DNA of 36,999 bases from Pontibacter sp. E15-1 (GCF_022601975.1 NZ_JAKVIR010000043.1:1-36999); one strand, 5' to 3'. Shown: positions 1-9,218, counted from the stretch's first letter. Notes: generated by a model from the sequence alone, not told the origin. Made by a program: numbers and translations.

Positions 1-223
1 ATGGGGTGATAAAAAGGCGAAGTCAGGTTCCTTTATGAACAATTTGCAGCCCAAAAGATGAATTTTAAACATGCTCTGACGGGGAAGCTTTTAGCAAAGA
101 CTTATTTCTACTTTTTAGCCCAGTAATTTTTTGACGCTCCACAACCTGCCGAGCAGGTGAACATCATGACGTTTATACCCATTCACTTTCAAATCACTTT
201 ATGAAACTTAACGCTTTACTACC

Positions 224-1384
224 ATGGCAACAGAAATGAACAGAAGAAATTGGATCAGGTCTAGTGCCCTGATCACGGCCGGTTTATACATGGCCGGTCT
301 GCCGCAGCTGGCGAAAGCCACAGCGCCCTCCAGGCTCCTTATGCCGCCCCGAGCGGATATGCACAAGATTCTGGCGGACCTGCCGCGCATGCAGGCAAGG
401 CTCACCTCCAACGAAAACCCTTTTGGGCCATCAGACAAAGCGAAGAAGGCACTAGTGGGTGCAGTGGACGAAAGCTGCCGCTACCCCCGTGAGCGTATCA
501 TGGCCTTGCGCGCCGCCATTGCCAAGGAGGAGGGCGTGTCGGAAGAGAATGTGCTCCTGGGTGCCGGATCAAGCGATTTGCTGCTGGCTTCCGCGCTGCG
601 CTACTCCGCAAACGGTGGGACGATCCTGTCTGCCGACCCAACCTACGCGTCCCTGATCAGGTCGGCGATGGAGGTGGGGGCCAAGTGGGAGAAAGTGCCG
701 CTCACGAAAGATTTCGCACACGACCTGACCGCAATGGAAAAGAAGGTAAACGACGAAATCAGCCTGGTGTATGTCGTAAACCCCAACAACCCGACCGGCA
801 CCATCACGCCAGCAGACAAGCTCCGGGCTTTCTGTGAGGCGGTAGCGAAGCGCAAGCCCATTTTTATCGACGAGGCCTATATCGATTACATGGAGAACCC
901 GAAAAGCCAGTCGATGGTGGATTTAGTGCGAAAAGGGCAGAATGTGATCATTGCACGCACCTTTTCAAAGGTTCATGGCTTTGCCGGCCTGCGTGTGGGG
1001 TATGCCATCGCGCAGCCCGAGGTGATCAAAGAGCTCAGCAAATACACTAATGGGGGCTTTAACCTGAGCGCAACCTCCGCCAGCGCTGCCCTCGCCAGTC
1101 TGCAGGACAAGGAGTTTACCAAGTACTGTGTACAGAAAAACAAAGAGGCAAAGGACTTTACCTACAGCGTGCTCAAAAAGGAAGGCTATACCTACCTGCC
1201 TTCCCATACCAACTTCATTATGTTTCCGCTTAAGATGGACGGCAAGAAATTTACCGAGGAAATGCTGAAGCGGGGAGTGGGACTCCGCAGCTGGGAGTTC
1301 TATGACCAGCAGTGGTGCCGGGTGAGCATGGGCACGATGGAGGACATGAAGCTATTCGCCGACGCCTTCAAGCAAATTTCGTAA
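224..1384 (+). CDS. Tat-exported HisC-like PLP aminotransferase
   Basis: Fold-type I pyridoxal-phosphate aminotransferase of the histidinol-phosphate aminotransferase-like group, 386 residues. Visible motifs are TSNENPFGPS near residue 61, NPNNPTG at 186-192, FIDEAYIDY at 214-222 with Asp216 expected to bind the cofactor, and RTFSKVHG with Lys249 as the likely Schiff-base lysine. The N-terminus carries a twin-arginine pattern (NRRNWIRSS, residues 6-14), a short hydrophobic stretch and an Ala-rich cleavage-like region, so I infer Tat export to the periplasm with cofactor already bound. Start is ambiguous between ATG 224 and in-frame ATG 236, and both keep the RR pair. No his genes lie nearby, so a role in histidine synthesis is unlikely and the substrate is unknown. 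It is monocistronic, with a terminator immediately downstream. Confidence 0.88.
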   Translation: MATEMNRRNWIRSSALITAGLYMAGLPQLAKATAPSRLLMPPRADMHKILADLPRMQARLTSNENPFGPSDKAKKALVGAVDESCRYPRERIMALRAAIAKEEGVSEENVLLGAGSSDLLLASALRYSANGGTILSADPTYASLIRSAMEVGAKWEKVPLTKDFAHDLTAMEKKVNDEISLVYVVNPNNPTGTITPADKLRAFCEAVAKRKPIFIDEAYIDYMENPKSQSMVDLVRKGQNVIIARTFSKVHGFAGLRVGYAIAQPEVIKELSKYTNGGFNLSATSASAALASLQDKEFTKYCVQKNKEAKDFTYSVLKKEGYTYLPSHTNFIMFPLKMDGKKFTEEMLKRGVGLRSWEFYDQQWCRVSMGTMEDMKLFADAFKQIS

Positions 1385-1452
1385 CTCCTGGAGCGCTGTA
1401 TAACATAGCATGTACGTAGTTGCTTCATGCTTTAAAACTGAGTGATTACTTT

Positions 1453-1491
1453 AAAAAGCCCTTCCCGAACTGCTCAGGAAGGGCTTTTTTT
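1453..1491 (+). terminator. Intrinsic terminator of the aminotransferase gene
   Basis: Perfect 13-bp inverted repeat (1453-1465 with 1477-1489, 11-nt loop) whose right arm runs into seven T residues at 1485-1491. It lies about 70 bp after the aminotransferase stop codon. Confidence 0.85.
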
Positions 1492-1690
1492 GGGGCTTTT
1501 AAGTGCCGCAAGGTATAATTGCCTGTAGCGAAAGAAATCGGATCGGGTAATATTGAACAATACTGTGTAGGCACTCACTTAATCTGAAAATAAAATCTAG
1601 CAAATTTACTAAATTAAAATCCGTTTTTAACTGCAGGAAAGTAGCAATGGAGGTATGTTTTTATAGAGATTTAGGTTGTGTAGGGCTGGT
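1492..1690. other. Intergenic, no gene seen
   Basis: AT-rich spacer between the aminotransferase terminator and the minus-strand terminator of the Hint-domain gene. I see no supported ORF, RNA gene or repeat here. The two flanking genes converge on it. Confidence 0.5.
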
Positions 1691-1729
1691 AAAATAAAAA
1701 AGTCCCTGGCGGATTACCACCAGGGACTT
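1691..1729 (-). terminator. Minus-strand terminator of the Hint-domain gene
   Basis: 10-bp inverted repeat (1700-1709 with 1720-1729, 10-nt loop) followed, reading the minus strand, by a T-rich tract (plus-strand A-rich 1691-1700). It lies about 40 bp after the stop codon of the minus-strand gene. Confidence 0.75.
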
Positions 1730-1766
1730 CAAGTTTGGCTAAAGCGTTGCGTAGAATAAAATCAAT

Positions 1767-2819
1767 TTATTTGTCGAGCACTACGGTGTTGTTTATTAGA
1801 TAATTCCCGGATTCTGTTTCCAGATTATACACCTGTCTTACTGTTTTGTGCGTTTGGGGCAGTTGCGCAGCCACTTTGTATTCCCTGAAGCCGTGCCGGG
1901 CGCTATCGTAACGGTACAGGATGTCGCCTTCTTTGATTTGACGCATTTCCTTTTTGCCCGCTTTGGTATAAATCGGGTGGTTTCCGGTGGCTTCAATCTC
2001 TATGGGAACAGCGGCCGCCCAGGCTCCAGCCGACGCGAAAATTTCTTCGGTGGGCAGCAGCACCAGTTTTATGGTAGGTATGCCTTCCGCTTTAAAATGC
2101 GCCTGCAGGCCCGTCACGGTGGTTTCGCGGGTGGTATGCGCAGCCAGGTCAAAGGACCTGATTTTATCGCCTGCCTGTACCCGCTCTATGGGTATGGCGG
2201 TTCCGTCTGCCAGCGTTACAAGAGAACCGGCCGGAAAGCAGAAGTCATAGTCGCCATCCTCTTTTGCGACCGTGCTGGTGCCTTTGCCTGCATTGGCATG
2301 CTCGCGGGAATACTCTCTGGAAAGGGCAAATGCCAGCGTAGACAGGAAGCCGGGTTCCTTTTCCCCGTTATGCTTCAGCTCATCTATATAATAGTCCCAT
2401 ACCTGCTTGTCTGCCCCGGTTCCGGGGATGCACACCTTAATCATTTTGAGGGATTTGGGTGTGGCGTATACAGCCATTGTCCCGACTTCGTCCCTTGCTG
2501 CCCCTTTTAGCAGCTTATACATATAGATTTTCCTTTCCACACCGTCGCTGTAGTTAAACACATAGGGCTTTGCCTCACGGTCCAGCACATAGTTGCTTTC
2601 AAGCTTTAAATAGGTGTCCTCCTCCGGATTGCGGAGATCAAAAGAGGCGATTTTTTTGTAGTCCTCCAGCGTGAGCGCCTGCGTTGCTGCCTGCCCAAAC
2701 CCGTCTGATGCGCTGCTTAGGATCATTCCTGCCATTAACAGCAAAGGAAGAAATTTATTACCACGGCCATTGAAGTGTGATAATATAAAATAAACAAGTT
2801 TTGTGGTTTTTGAAGTCAT
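1767..2819 (-). CDS. Secreted protein with C-terminal Hint (intein-like) domain
   Basis: 350 residues. A signal peptide is likely (hydrophobic 24-36, probable cleavage after FGQA near residue 45). Residues about 46-190 match nothing I recognise and may be the function-bearing part. Residues about 194-350 form a Hint domain: nucleophile-type Cys194 in CFPAGS, GD pair near 217, the block-B TxxH motif as TGNH at 278-281, a second GD near 298, and the late VYNLETESGNYLI strand. Known Hint domains carry out N-S acyl shift for protein splicing, hedgehog-type cleavage or toxin release. Here the chain ends NNTVVLDK, with no terminal His-Asn and no C-extein, so splicing is not expected and self-cleavage at Cys194 would be the possible activity. 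Residue 30 is an alternative Met start but would shorten the signal peptide. Confidence 0.8.
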   Translation of the reverse strand: MTSKTTKLVYFILSHFNGRGNKFLPLLLMAGMILSSASDGFGQAATQALTLEDYKKIASFDLRNPEEDTYLKLESNYVLDREAKPYVFNYSDGVERKIYMYKLLKGAARDEVGTMAVYATPKSLKMIKVCIPGTGADKQVWDYYIDELKHNGEKEPGFLSTLAFALSREYSREHANAGKGTSTVAKEDGDYDFCFPAGSLVTLADGTAIPIERVQAGDKIRSFDLAAHTTRETTVTGLQAHFKAEGIPTIKLVLLPTEEIFASAGAWAAAVPIEIEATGNHPIYTKAGKKEMRQIKEGDILYRYDSARHGFREYKVAAQLPQTHKTVRQVYNLETESGNYLINNTVVLDK

Positions 2820-3284
2820 ACAGGTAAATTTTTAAGTTAGAGAATATGTAAAACAAGTATTTATCAAGTATACATATAAATTTATAATAAAAAATTAAAT
2901 ATGGGTATAAAATTTAAGGGGGTGTTTCTGAAAAATTTAAGTTTTAATTAAATAATCTTAAATTTATAGTGGGTAATTGGGTAATCACCAAAAATCATGG
3001 AGTAATCACTTTTGTAAATTGGGTTTTCATGAAATCTTTAAAAATAAATCAATAATAAATGGCTTATAATTTGAAATTTTTAAAATAAATGAAAAATATA
3101 TGTAAATATTTTAAAATTTAATTTGCAACTGTAAATTTTGCAAGCTAATATTGAGAAATCAGATTTCCCGGTATACGCGTTCCATGCGTAGGATAATATT
3201 AATACGGCTTGCTCTGTAGTATGGCAATCGCCTGCCGTTTTATCCTTTGTATTTTTACTTATCCACTTTAAATTTTACCATAAT
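2820..3284. promoter_or_regulatory. AT-rich divergent intergenic region
   Basis: 465 bp between the minus-strand Hint gene and the plus-strand susC-like gene. Roughly 2820-3150 is extremely AT-rich (runs such as AAATTTTTAAAATAAAT), in sharp contrast to the GC-rich flanking genes. It must hold promoters for both genes. The only near match to the Bacteroidota -7 element is TATCCTTTG at 3241-3249 (TA-N3-TTTG, one base too long), 35 bp before the susC start, and I see no matching -33 TTG. Two TAATCAC copies occur near 2980-3008. No supported ORF. Confidence 0.5.
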
Positions 3285-6200
3285 ATGAGCAGAACTTTAC
3301 TCTCAGTAATGTTGATCTGGCTATTGCATAGCAGCTATGCAATGGGGCAGAACCGGATAGTTTCCGGGAACGTGACCGCACAGGAAGACGGCTCGCCATT
3401 GCCTGGCGTGAGCGTGGCCCTGAAAGGAACGACCATCGGTACAGTGACGGGCATCGAAGGGGACTTCAGCCTGTCGGTTTCGGAAGCGGGCGGCACGCTG
3501 GTGTTCTCGTTTATCGGGATGATGCGGCAGGAGATCCCCATCGGAAACCAGGCTACATTCAAGGTGGTGCTGACACCCGATTCGAAGCAGCTTGCCGAGG
3601 TGGTGGTGACTGCCTTCGGTATCGAGCGGGAGAAAAAGGCCCTTGGGTATACCGTGCAGGAAGTGAGCGGCGAAAAGCTGGCCGAGGTGAAGTCTTCTAA
3701 CGTCGTGAATAGCCTATCGGGCCGGGTGGCCGGGGTGCAGGTGAGCAGCAACGGCGGACCGGGCAGCAGCTCTAACATCGTCATCCGGGGTATGGGCTCG
3801 GTGAGCCGGAACAACCAGCCCCTGGTGGTGATCGACGGCGTGCCGATCCAACAGTCGGGCAACAACCAGTATGGCGGTGGCATCTCTGAAGTCAACCCCG
3901 AGAACATCGCGTCTATGTCTATCCTGAAAGGCCCGAACGCGGCAGCCCTCTACGGGTCTCGTGCCGCGAACGGGGTTATCCTGATCACGACAAAAAATGG
4001 GTCCGGGGCAAAAGGAATCGGGGTGGAGCTGAGCTCTAGCGCCACGTTTGAGCGGCCTTTGGTGAAGCCGGGTTTCCAGAACACCTATGGCGGCGGCAAC
4101 GGCTACCGCACCTGGTACAGCAACGGGCGTAGCGGCGCCATCACCGACCCGCTTGAGATAGAGCAATACCGCGCAGCCTACGGACCCAACGCGCCGCTGA
4201 GTGGCACGGCAGGCACCGACGAAAGCTGGGGCGCGCCCATGGACGGACGCCTGGTGCGGCAGTGGTGGACGGGCACAGACGTGGCCCCCCTCACGCCGCA
4301 ACCCGATAACTGGGATGAGTTCTGGGACACGGGCAAAACCTTCTTCAACTCAGTGGCGCTTTCCGGCGGCAACGATCTGGGCAGCTTCCGCCTGTCTGTT
4401 GGCCGCCTGGACCAAAAGGGCATCATGTATAACAACGATTTCAAGCGCAACAACATCAGCCTCAACTCAACCTACAACCTGATGCCAAAGCTAAAGGCAG
4501 TGGTGAGCGGGGAGTACATCCAGTCGGAGTCCGATAACCGCTCCTACCAGTCGGGCCAGCAGTTCATCTGGTCGCACCGCAGCGTATCCTGGGAGCAGCT
4601 GCGGAACTGGCGCGATTACCAGGATGTGCACATCCAGAAGGCGGGCGATGATTTGCCGGCAAACTGGCAGCACACCTTCTTCACCAATCCGTTCTTTCTG
4701 CAGGATGCCCTGACCAATGGCAACAACAAAGACCGTTTGCGCGGAAACGCCGCGTTAACCTACAGCTTTTCGGACAGGCTCAGCCTGATGGTGCGCAGCG
4801 GAACGGACCTGTGGTCGGATACCCGGATTAACGTGAGCGGCTGGGAAAGAACCTCGAACGGCAACCTGCTGTTTGGGGCCTACAGCGAAGAGGTGCTCCG
4901 CAACCAGGAGACCAACCATGACGCCATCCTGAGCTATAAGCAGGATGTTACGCCGGATTTATCCTTAAGCGCGCAGGTGGGTGGCGTATACCGCAAGAAC
5001 TACTTCAAGCGAAACTATGCCGCCGTAAGCAAACTGGTAATCGACGGCCTGTACACGCTCAACAACAACGCGGTGCCAAACACAGACCAGAGCACCATCG
5101 AGGAGTTTGCCATGCAAAGCCTGTTCGGGGCGGCACAGTTCAGTTTTCGGGACGTGCTGTTTCTGGATGTGACCGGCCGGAACGACTGGTCTAGCACGCT
5201 TCCTACCAACAACAACTCTTTCTTTTACCCTTCTGTGTCGTTGAGCGCGGTGGTAACGGATCTGCTGAATATCAATAGCAATGTGCTGTCGTTTGCCAAG
5301 CTGAGAGCCAGCTGGGCGCAGGTAGGCAACGATGCGGACCCCTACCAGCTCTACCAGCTCTACGATGCGCAAACCCCCTGGGACGGCACATTGCCTGAGT
5401 TCAGCGAGAGTACCGACATCAACAACGCGAGCCTGAAGCCTGAAATTACCACAGGTACTGAGGTTGGGGCGGATGTCCGGTTTTTAGGGGGCAGAGTAGG
5501 TATAGACGCCACCTACTACGAGCAAAGCACCAAGGATCAGATTCTGGGCGTGGAGATATCGAAGGCGAGCGGTTACAACCGCCGTTTCCTGAACGCCGGC
5601 GAAGTAACAAACAAAGGCGTGGAGGTGATGCTGACTGGCACGCCCGTGCAGCTGGGCAATGGCTTCCAGTGGGATGTGTCGGTGAACTACGCCCGCAACC
5701 GGAGCAAGGTGATTGAGCTGGCGGAGGGCCTCACAACTTATACCCTGTATTCCAGACGCGGTATGTCGTCAGAGGCGCGGGTGGGGCAGGCATACGGCAC
5801 GTTCTATGGCACAGCCTTCCTGCGCTCGCCGGAGGGGGAGATCGTCTACAAGAACGGACTGCCGCAGACGGCCACTGGCCAGCAGGTGCTGGGCAACATC
5901 CAGCCAGACTGGATCGGCGGGCTTTCAAACGCATTCACTTTCAAGGGTATCACGCTGAGCGCCCTGGTTGATGTGAAGAAGGGCGGTGACATTTACGATG
6001 AGGGAACCGGCACCGCCCGCTGGACAGGGCAGTATGCCGAAACCGCCGTGGGCCGTGAAGAAGGCGTGATCGGGAAAGGGGTGAAAAACATAGGCTCGGA
6101 GGAAGCGCCCGTGTATGTGCCCAACGACGTGATCGCCGACGCCAAGCTGTTTTACAGCTACAACAACCCCCGCACGTACCACGAGTCGGCAATCATCGAC

Positions 6201-6443
6201 GCCAGCTACGTGAAGCTGCGGGAGGTGAGCCTGGGCTACATGATTCCCGGCTCCCTGACGCGTAAAATCAGGGCGCAATCGGCCAAAATATCTTTCGTGG
6301 GCCGGAACGTTGCCATCCTCTTCAAAAACAACCCGCACATCGACCCGGAGGTAGACTCGCAGGGCGGCAATGCGCAGGGCTTCACCTACGGCCAGTTGCC
6401 AAACAGCCGCAGTATGGGTGTGAACCTGGATGTGAAGTTTTAG
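3285..6443 (+). CDS. SusC/RagA-family TonB-linked outer membrane transporter
   Basis: 1052 residues, a normal length for the family. Order of parts: signal peptide (residues 1-21, ending YAMGQ), carboxypeptidase-regulatory-like beta-sandwich (about 23-105, with GSPLPGVSVALKGT and GTVTGIEGDFSL), TonB-box region around EVVVTAFGIEREKKALGY, plug domain (about 120-235, with VIDGVPI and GPNAAALYGSRAANGVI), then the 22-strand barrel carrying the conserved FLDVTGRNDWSSTLP segment. It takes up large substrates handed over by its SusD lid using TonB/ExbBD energy. The susD-like gene starts 32 bp downstream, so they form one operon. Substrate is not deducible. No nearby anti-sigma/ECF pair or hybrid two-component regulator of the classic PUL type was seen. 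Confidence 0.96.
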   Translation: MSRTLLSVMLIWLLHSSYAMGQNRIVSGNVTAQEDGSPLPGVSVALKGTTIGTVTGIEGDFSLSVSEAGGTLVFSFIGMMRQEIPIGNQATFKVVLTPDSKQLAEVVVTAFGIEREKKALGYTVQEVSGEKLAEVKSSNVVNSLSGRVAGVQVSSNGGPGSSSNIVIRGMGSVSRNNQPLVVIDGVPIQQSGNNQYGGGISEVNPENIASMSILKGPNAAALYGSRAANGVILITTKNGSGAKGIGVELSSSATFERPLVKPGFQNTYGGGNGYRTWYSNGRSGAITDPLEIEQYRAAYGPNAPLSGTAGTDESWGAPMDGRLVRQWWTGTDVAPLTPQPDNWDEFWDTGKTFFNSVALSGGNDLGSFRLSVGRLDQKGIMYNNDFKRNNISLNSTYNLMPKLKAVVSGEYIQSESDNRSYQSGQQFIWSHRSVSWEQLRNWRDYQDVHIQKAGDDLPANWQHTFFTNPFFLQDALTNGNNKDRLRGNAALTYSFSDRLSLMVRSGTDLWSDTRINVSGWERTSNGNLLFGAYSEEVLRNQETNHDAILSYKQDVTPDLSLSAQVGGVYRKNYFKRNYAAVSKLVIDGLYTLNNNAVPNTDQSTIEEFAMQSLFGAAQFSFRDVLFLDVTGRNDWSSTLPTNNNSFFYPSVSLSAVVTDLLNINSNVLSFAKLRASWAQVGNDADPYQLYQLYDAQTPWDGTLPEFSESTDINNASLKPEITTGTEVGADVRFLGGRVGIDATYYEQSTKDQILGVEISKASGYNRRFLNAGEVTNKGVEVMLTGTPVQLGNGFQWDVSVNYARNRSKVIELAEGLTTYTLYSRRGMSSEARVGQAYGTFYGTAFLRSPEGEIVYKNGLPQTATGQQVLGNIQPDWIGGLSNAFTFKGITLSALVDVKKGGDIYDEGTGTARWTGQYAETAVGREEGVIGKGVKNIGSEEAPVYVPNDVIADAKLFYSYNNPRTYHESAIIDASYVKLREVSLGYMIPGSLTRKIRAQSAKISFVGRNVAILFKNNPHIDPEVDSQGGNAQGFTYGQLPNSRSMGVNLDVKF

Positions 6444-6475
6444 TCAGATGTCTTACTTTTTAACGGATTAGCTAT

Positions 6476-7945
6476 ATGAGACTATACCATAAATTCATCA
6501 AAGCCCTTTACATTATCGCCGGCTTGTTTGTGGCCACTGCCTGCACCGAGGATTTCGAGCAGATGAACATTAGCCCGAACCAGCCCACCGCAGTGAGTTC
6601 GGCAGTGCTGCTGCCTGCCGGCATCGAGTCGAGCGTAGACCGCTACTGGGGCCACCGCAATCGCTTCGAGCGCATCAACCTGGACGGCGGCATGCTGTGG
6701 GTGCAGTTCCTGGCCCGGAACATTTACTCCGACGAGGGAGACAACTACAACATGAGCCCGGCCTACTATACCAACAACTGGAAAGGCTTTTACAACGATG
6801 CCCTGCTCAACTTTCAGCGGATCGTTATACAATCGGGCCCAGAGGGCGCGGTGCCCAACACCAATTACGAGGGCATAGGCCTGGTGATGCGCTCCTGGGT
6901 TTTCTCGCTGCTCACCGATCTGTATGGGGCCGTGCCGTACAACGAGGCCCTACAGGGCACAGCGCAGACGCCCATTTATACCCCCCAATACGATTCGCAG
7001 GAGGCCGTGTATGCGGGCTTGCTCAACGACCTGAAGCTGGCGAATGAAAAGCTGGTGGTAGGTGGCCCGAAGGTGACTGGCGACATCATGTTCAACGGCG
7101 ACATCCTCCGCTGGAAAAAGTTTGCCAACTCCCTGCGCCTGAAGCTGGCCAACCGGCAGGCGGCCAAAAAGCCAGCGGAGTCGAGCGCCGTGATGACCGA
7201 GATTGTGAGCGACCCCGTGACGTACCCGATCTTCACGAGCAACAGCGACTTTGCCGTGTTAAACCACTCCAGTGTGCGGCCAAGCAACAACGAGTGGCAC
7301 GAGGTGATGGTGCAGGGCGGGCGCACGGACTGGAACCTGAGCAAAACGCTGGTAGACAAGCTGCAGGCGCTAAACGACCCACGGCTCACGGTGTATGGAC
7401 AGGCCGTAGACGGCAAGTATGTTGGCGTGCCAAACGGTTTGCCAGATGCCATCGCCACCACATACCTGGCAGGCAGCGCCAAACTCGGCACCTACTTTAT
7501 GCAGCCCACCACGCCAAGCCCGATCATGACCTACGCGGAGCTGCTCTTTACACTGGCAGAGGCGGCGCTGGACGGCGATATCCCCGGCGATGCCCAGACT
7601 TACTACCAGCAAGCCATGGAGGCCTCCTTCGACCAGTATGACCTGACCATACCGGACGATTACCTGGCTGCGGCCGGTCCGGCAACCAAAGAGAATATCC
7701 TGACGCAGAAATGGATTGCCTTGTTTGGGCAGGGGATAGAGGCCTGGACGGAATACCGCAGAACAGGCTTCCCCGTTTTGCCGCCAAAAGACACGCGCGC
7801 CTTGTTTATGAACGACGGCGTGATGCCAACGCGGCTGCAGTACCCTTCGTCGGAGTACTCCCTGAACGCGGCGCAGCTGGAAGCGGGCATCGGGCTGAAC
7901 GGGGGCATTGACGACAGGAAGACAGCCATGTGGTGGGTTGAGTAA
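6476..7945 (+). CDS. SusD/RagB-family surface lipoprotein
   Basis: 489 residues. SPII signal with lipobox ending at Cys23 (FVATACTED). After it comes NISPNQPTAVSS followed by LLPAG, typical of the SusD-like group related to the Pfam SusD-like_2 family. The alpha-helical TPR-type core follows, including KFANSLRLKLANR, TYAELLFTLAEAALDG near residue 345 and QKWIALFGQGIEAWTEYRRTG near 405. It is expected to sit on the SusC barrel as a substrate-binding lid at the cell surface. It lies between susC and a small lipoprotein gene on one strand with gaps of 32 and 40 bp. The ligand is unknown. Confidence 0.95.
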   Translation: MRLYHKFIKALYIIAGLFVATACTEDFEQMNISPNQPTAVSSAVLLPAGIESSVDRYWGHRNRFERINLDGGMLWVQFLARNIYSDEGDNYNMSPAYYTNNWKGFYNDALLNFQRIVIQSGPEGAVPNTNYEGIGLVMRSWVFSLLTDLYGAVPYNEALQGTAQTPIYTPQYDSQEAVYAGLLNDLKLANEKLVVGGPKVTGDIMFNGDILRWKKFANSLRLKLANRQAAKKPAESSAVMTEIVSDPVTYPIFTSNSDFAVLNHSSVRPSNNEWHEVMVQGGRTDWNLSKTLVDKLQALNDPRLTVYGQAVDGKYVGVPNGLPDAIATTYLAGSAKLGTYFMQPTTPSPIMTYAELLFTLAEAALDGDIPGDAQTYYQQAMEASFDQYDLTIPDDYLAAAGPATKENILTQKWIALFGQGIEAWTEYRRTGFPVLPPKDTRALFMNDGVMPTRLQYPSSEYSLNAAQLEAGIGLNGGIDDRKTAMWWVE

Positions 7946-7985
7946 GCCGCCAGAATTTTTTTTACACACTTTAAACGACCGAAAG

Positions 7986-8426
7986 ATGAAAGTTATCCAT
8001 ACCAGAAACATACTCCCCGCGCTGCTGGCGCTCTGCATTTTCCTGATGAGTTGTGAGAAAGAAGACGCAATGGTGGTAGACCGGGTGGAAGCGCCCGTGC
8101 TGATTACCATTACAGGGGTATCCTTTGAGGCAAGTGAGCCGGTAAACGTGACGGCCACCGTCTATGAGCTCGATAAAAGCGGGATACTGGACCATACTGT
8201 AGGCATCGACTCCATACCTGTAGCCAACCTTTCCCTTAAAATCGTGGCCAACGGTATAGCGATGGGCGAGTATACCACAGACGCCGTCGGTAAGGTAAAC
8301 CTGACCAAAAGCTGGGGCGAGCTCGGCTTCGCTTCTCCGGAAAAAGGCAACGCCGCGCAACTGGAGTGGTCCGGGAGCTACAAAGGCCAGGCCTTCACCA
8401 AACTGTCGCGGGTGCAGGTGAAGTAG
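7986..8426 (+). CDS. Small SusCD-linked lipoprotein
   Basis: 146 residues from the ATG at 7986. An in-frame ATG at 7908 would overlap susD and bury the signal peptide, so 7986 is preferred. SPII signal with lipobox LMSCEKE, Cys23. The mature part is a short, probably all-beta (Ig-like) domain with alternating hydrophobic strands (APVLITITGVSF, EPVNVTATVYEL, LSLKIVANGIAMGEYTTDAVGKVNL). I do not recognise a named family. By position as third gene of the SusCD operon, ahead of a terminator, it may be an accessory surface binding protein, which is inference from context only. Confidence 0.8.
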   Translation: MKVIHTRNILPALLALCIFLMSCEKEDAMVVDRVEAPVLITITGVSFEASEPVNVTATVYELDKSGILDHTVGIDSIPVANLSLKIVANGIAMGEYTTDAVGKVNLTKSWGELGFASPEKGNAAQLEWSGSYKGQAFTKLSRVQVK

Positions 8427-8486
8427 GGGCAGGTTTTCAGAACAAGCCCCTGAGCCCTAACCCTGTTTAATATAAAGTCCAAAGGT

Positions 8487-8525
8487 AAAAGTCCTGACAC
8501 TCTCCGGAAGGTCGGGGCTTTTTTT
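8487..8525 (+). terminator. Terminator of the SusCD operon
   Basis: Stem of about 12 bp including G-T pairs (8487-8498 with 8511-8522), 12-nt loop, right arm running into seven T residues at 8519-8525. It lies 61 bp after the third gene of the operon. Confidence 0.75.
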
Positions 8526-9218
8526 ATCACTCGGGTTTCCAATCCGGCCCAGTGTTTATCCTATAGCAAGTATAGAATTTATTTTTTGGAGGAAAATCTA
8601 ACTGCTGTTACGAAAACCCCTCTTTTGTCCCCCTTCAAAAGCATGGCTGTTACATTCTCTTCTTACTGTCATCCTGAAAGAATCTTGGTAGAAAAGTGCT
8701 CCTCAGCAAGTAGCAATAGCTTAACTTGCCGGGGAAAGGGCTCTCTGTTTCTGCTACATTTCTTTACAGCATTACAGGTAGAGAAGTGCCTGATTTGACT
8801 TGCATGAAAAGGCCCTGCCTCCTTTAGTGGTACAACTTTAACGAACTGCGCTGCTCTTTTGCGCAACGCCCGATCTAGTACCTACGCAGGGCGATACCCT
8901 GTAGCGTGGGTAATTGTAGAAGAGGGTGGGGGATGCGCAAATGTCTACATTTCCCCGGTTCACTCTACAAATTCCTTCTGCCCCAGTATAACCCCTGTTG
9001 TCACTTCAGAATAAATTCACTAAACTTATGGCTTGTATCCAGGCACGATGTCGCAACTATTGCTGTTTAAGGAGAGTGATTACTCAGAGAATTGCTGTTT
9101 CAGACCACGCGGCGGCCTTTTGCCAACACGACCCACGCACCTACGCATTGAAAACACATTTGCACGCTTTTTTTTTCAGACAAATAATCATTCACAACAG
9201 CCCAATACCCATCAGATA
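8526..9218. other. Long intergenic region, no gene supported
   Basis: About 690 bp between the SusCD terminator and the ThuA-type gene. Reading frames here (for example 8586-8798 and 8998-9219) are Ser/Cys/Arg-rich, have no recognisable domain and look non-coding. It includes a possible dispersed intergenic repeat (listed separately). The promoter of the next gene must lie here. CACATTTG at about 9157-9164 is one base off TAnnTTTG, which is too weak to call. Confidence 0.45.
8660..8800. repeat. Possible dispersed intergenic repeat fragment
   Basis: The core TGTCATCCTGAAAGAATCTT (from about 8668) translates as SYCHPERI, a hallmark of spurious ORFs that come from a dispersed non-coding repeat seen between genes in many Bacteroidota genomes. 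Only one copy is in this window, so repeat status rests on recall of that motif. The boundaries are approximate. Confidence 0.35.

Noticed and set aside
201..239. Short ORF MKLNALLPWQQK overlapping the aminotransferase start, as a possible leader peptide
   Set aside because: It is out of frame with the aminotransferase, has no attenuator-like hairpins or His codons, and is short enough to occur by chance.
3241..3249. TATCCTTTG as susC promoter
   Set aside because: Three bases between TA and TTTG rather than two, and no -33 TTG, so it is only mentioned in the intergenic entry.
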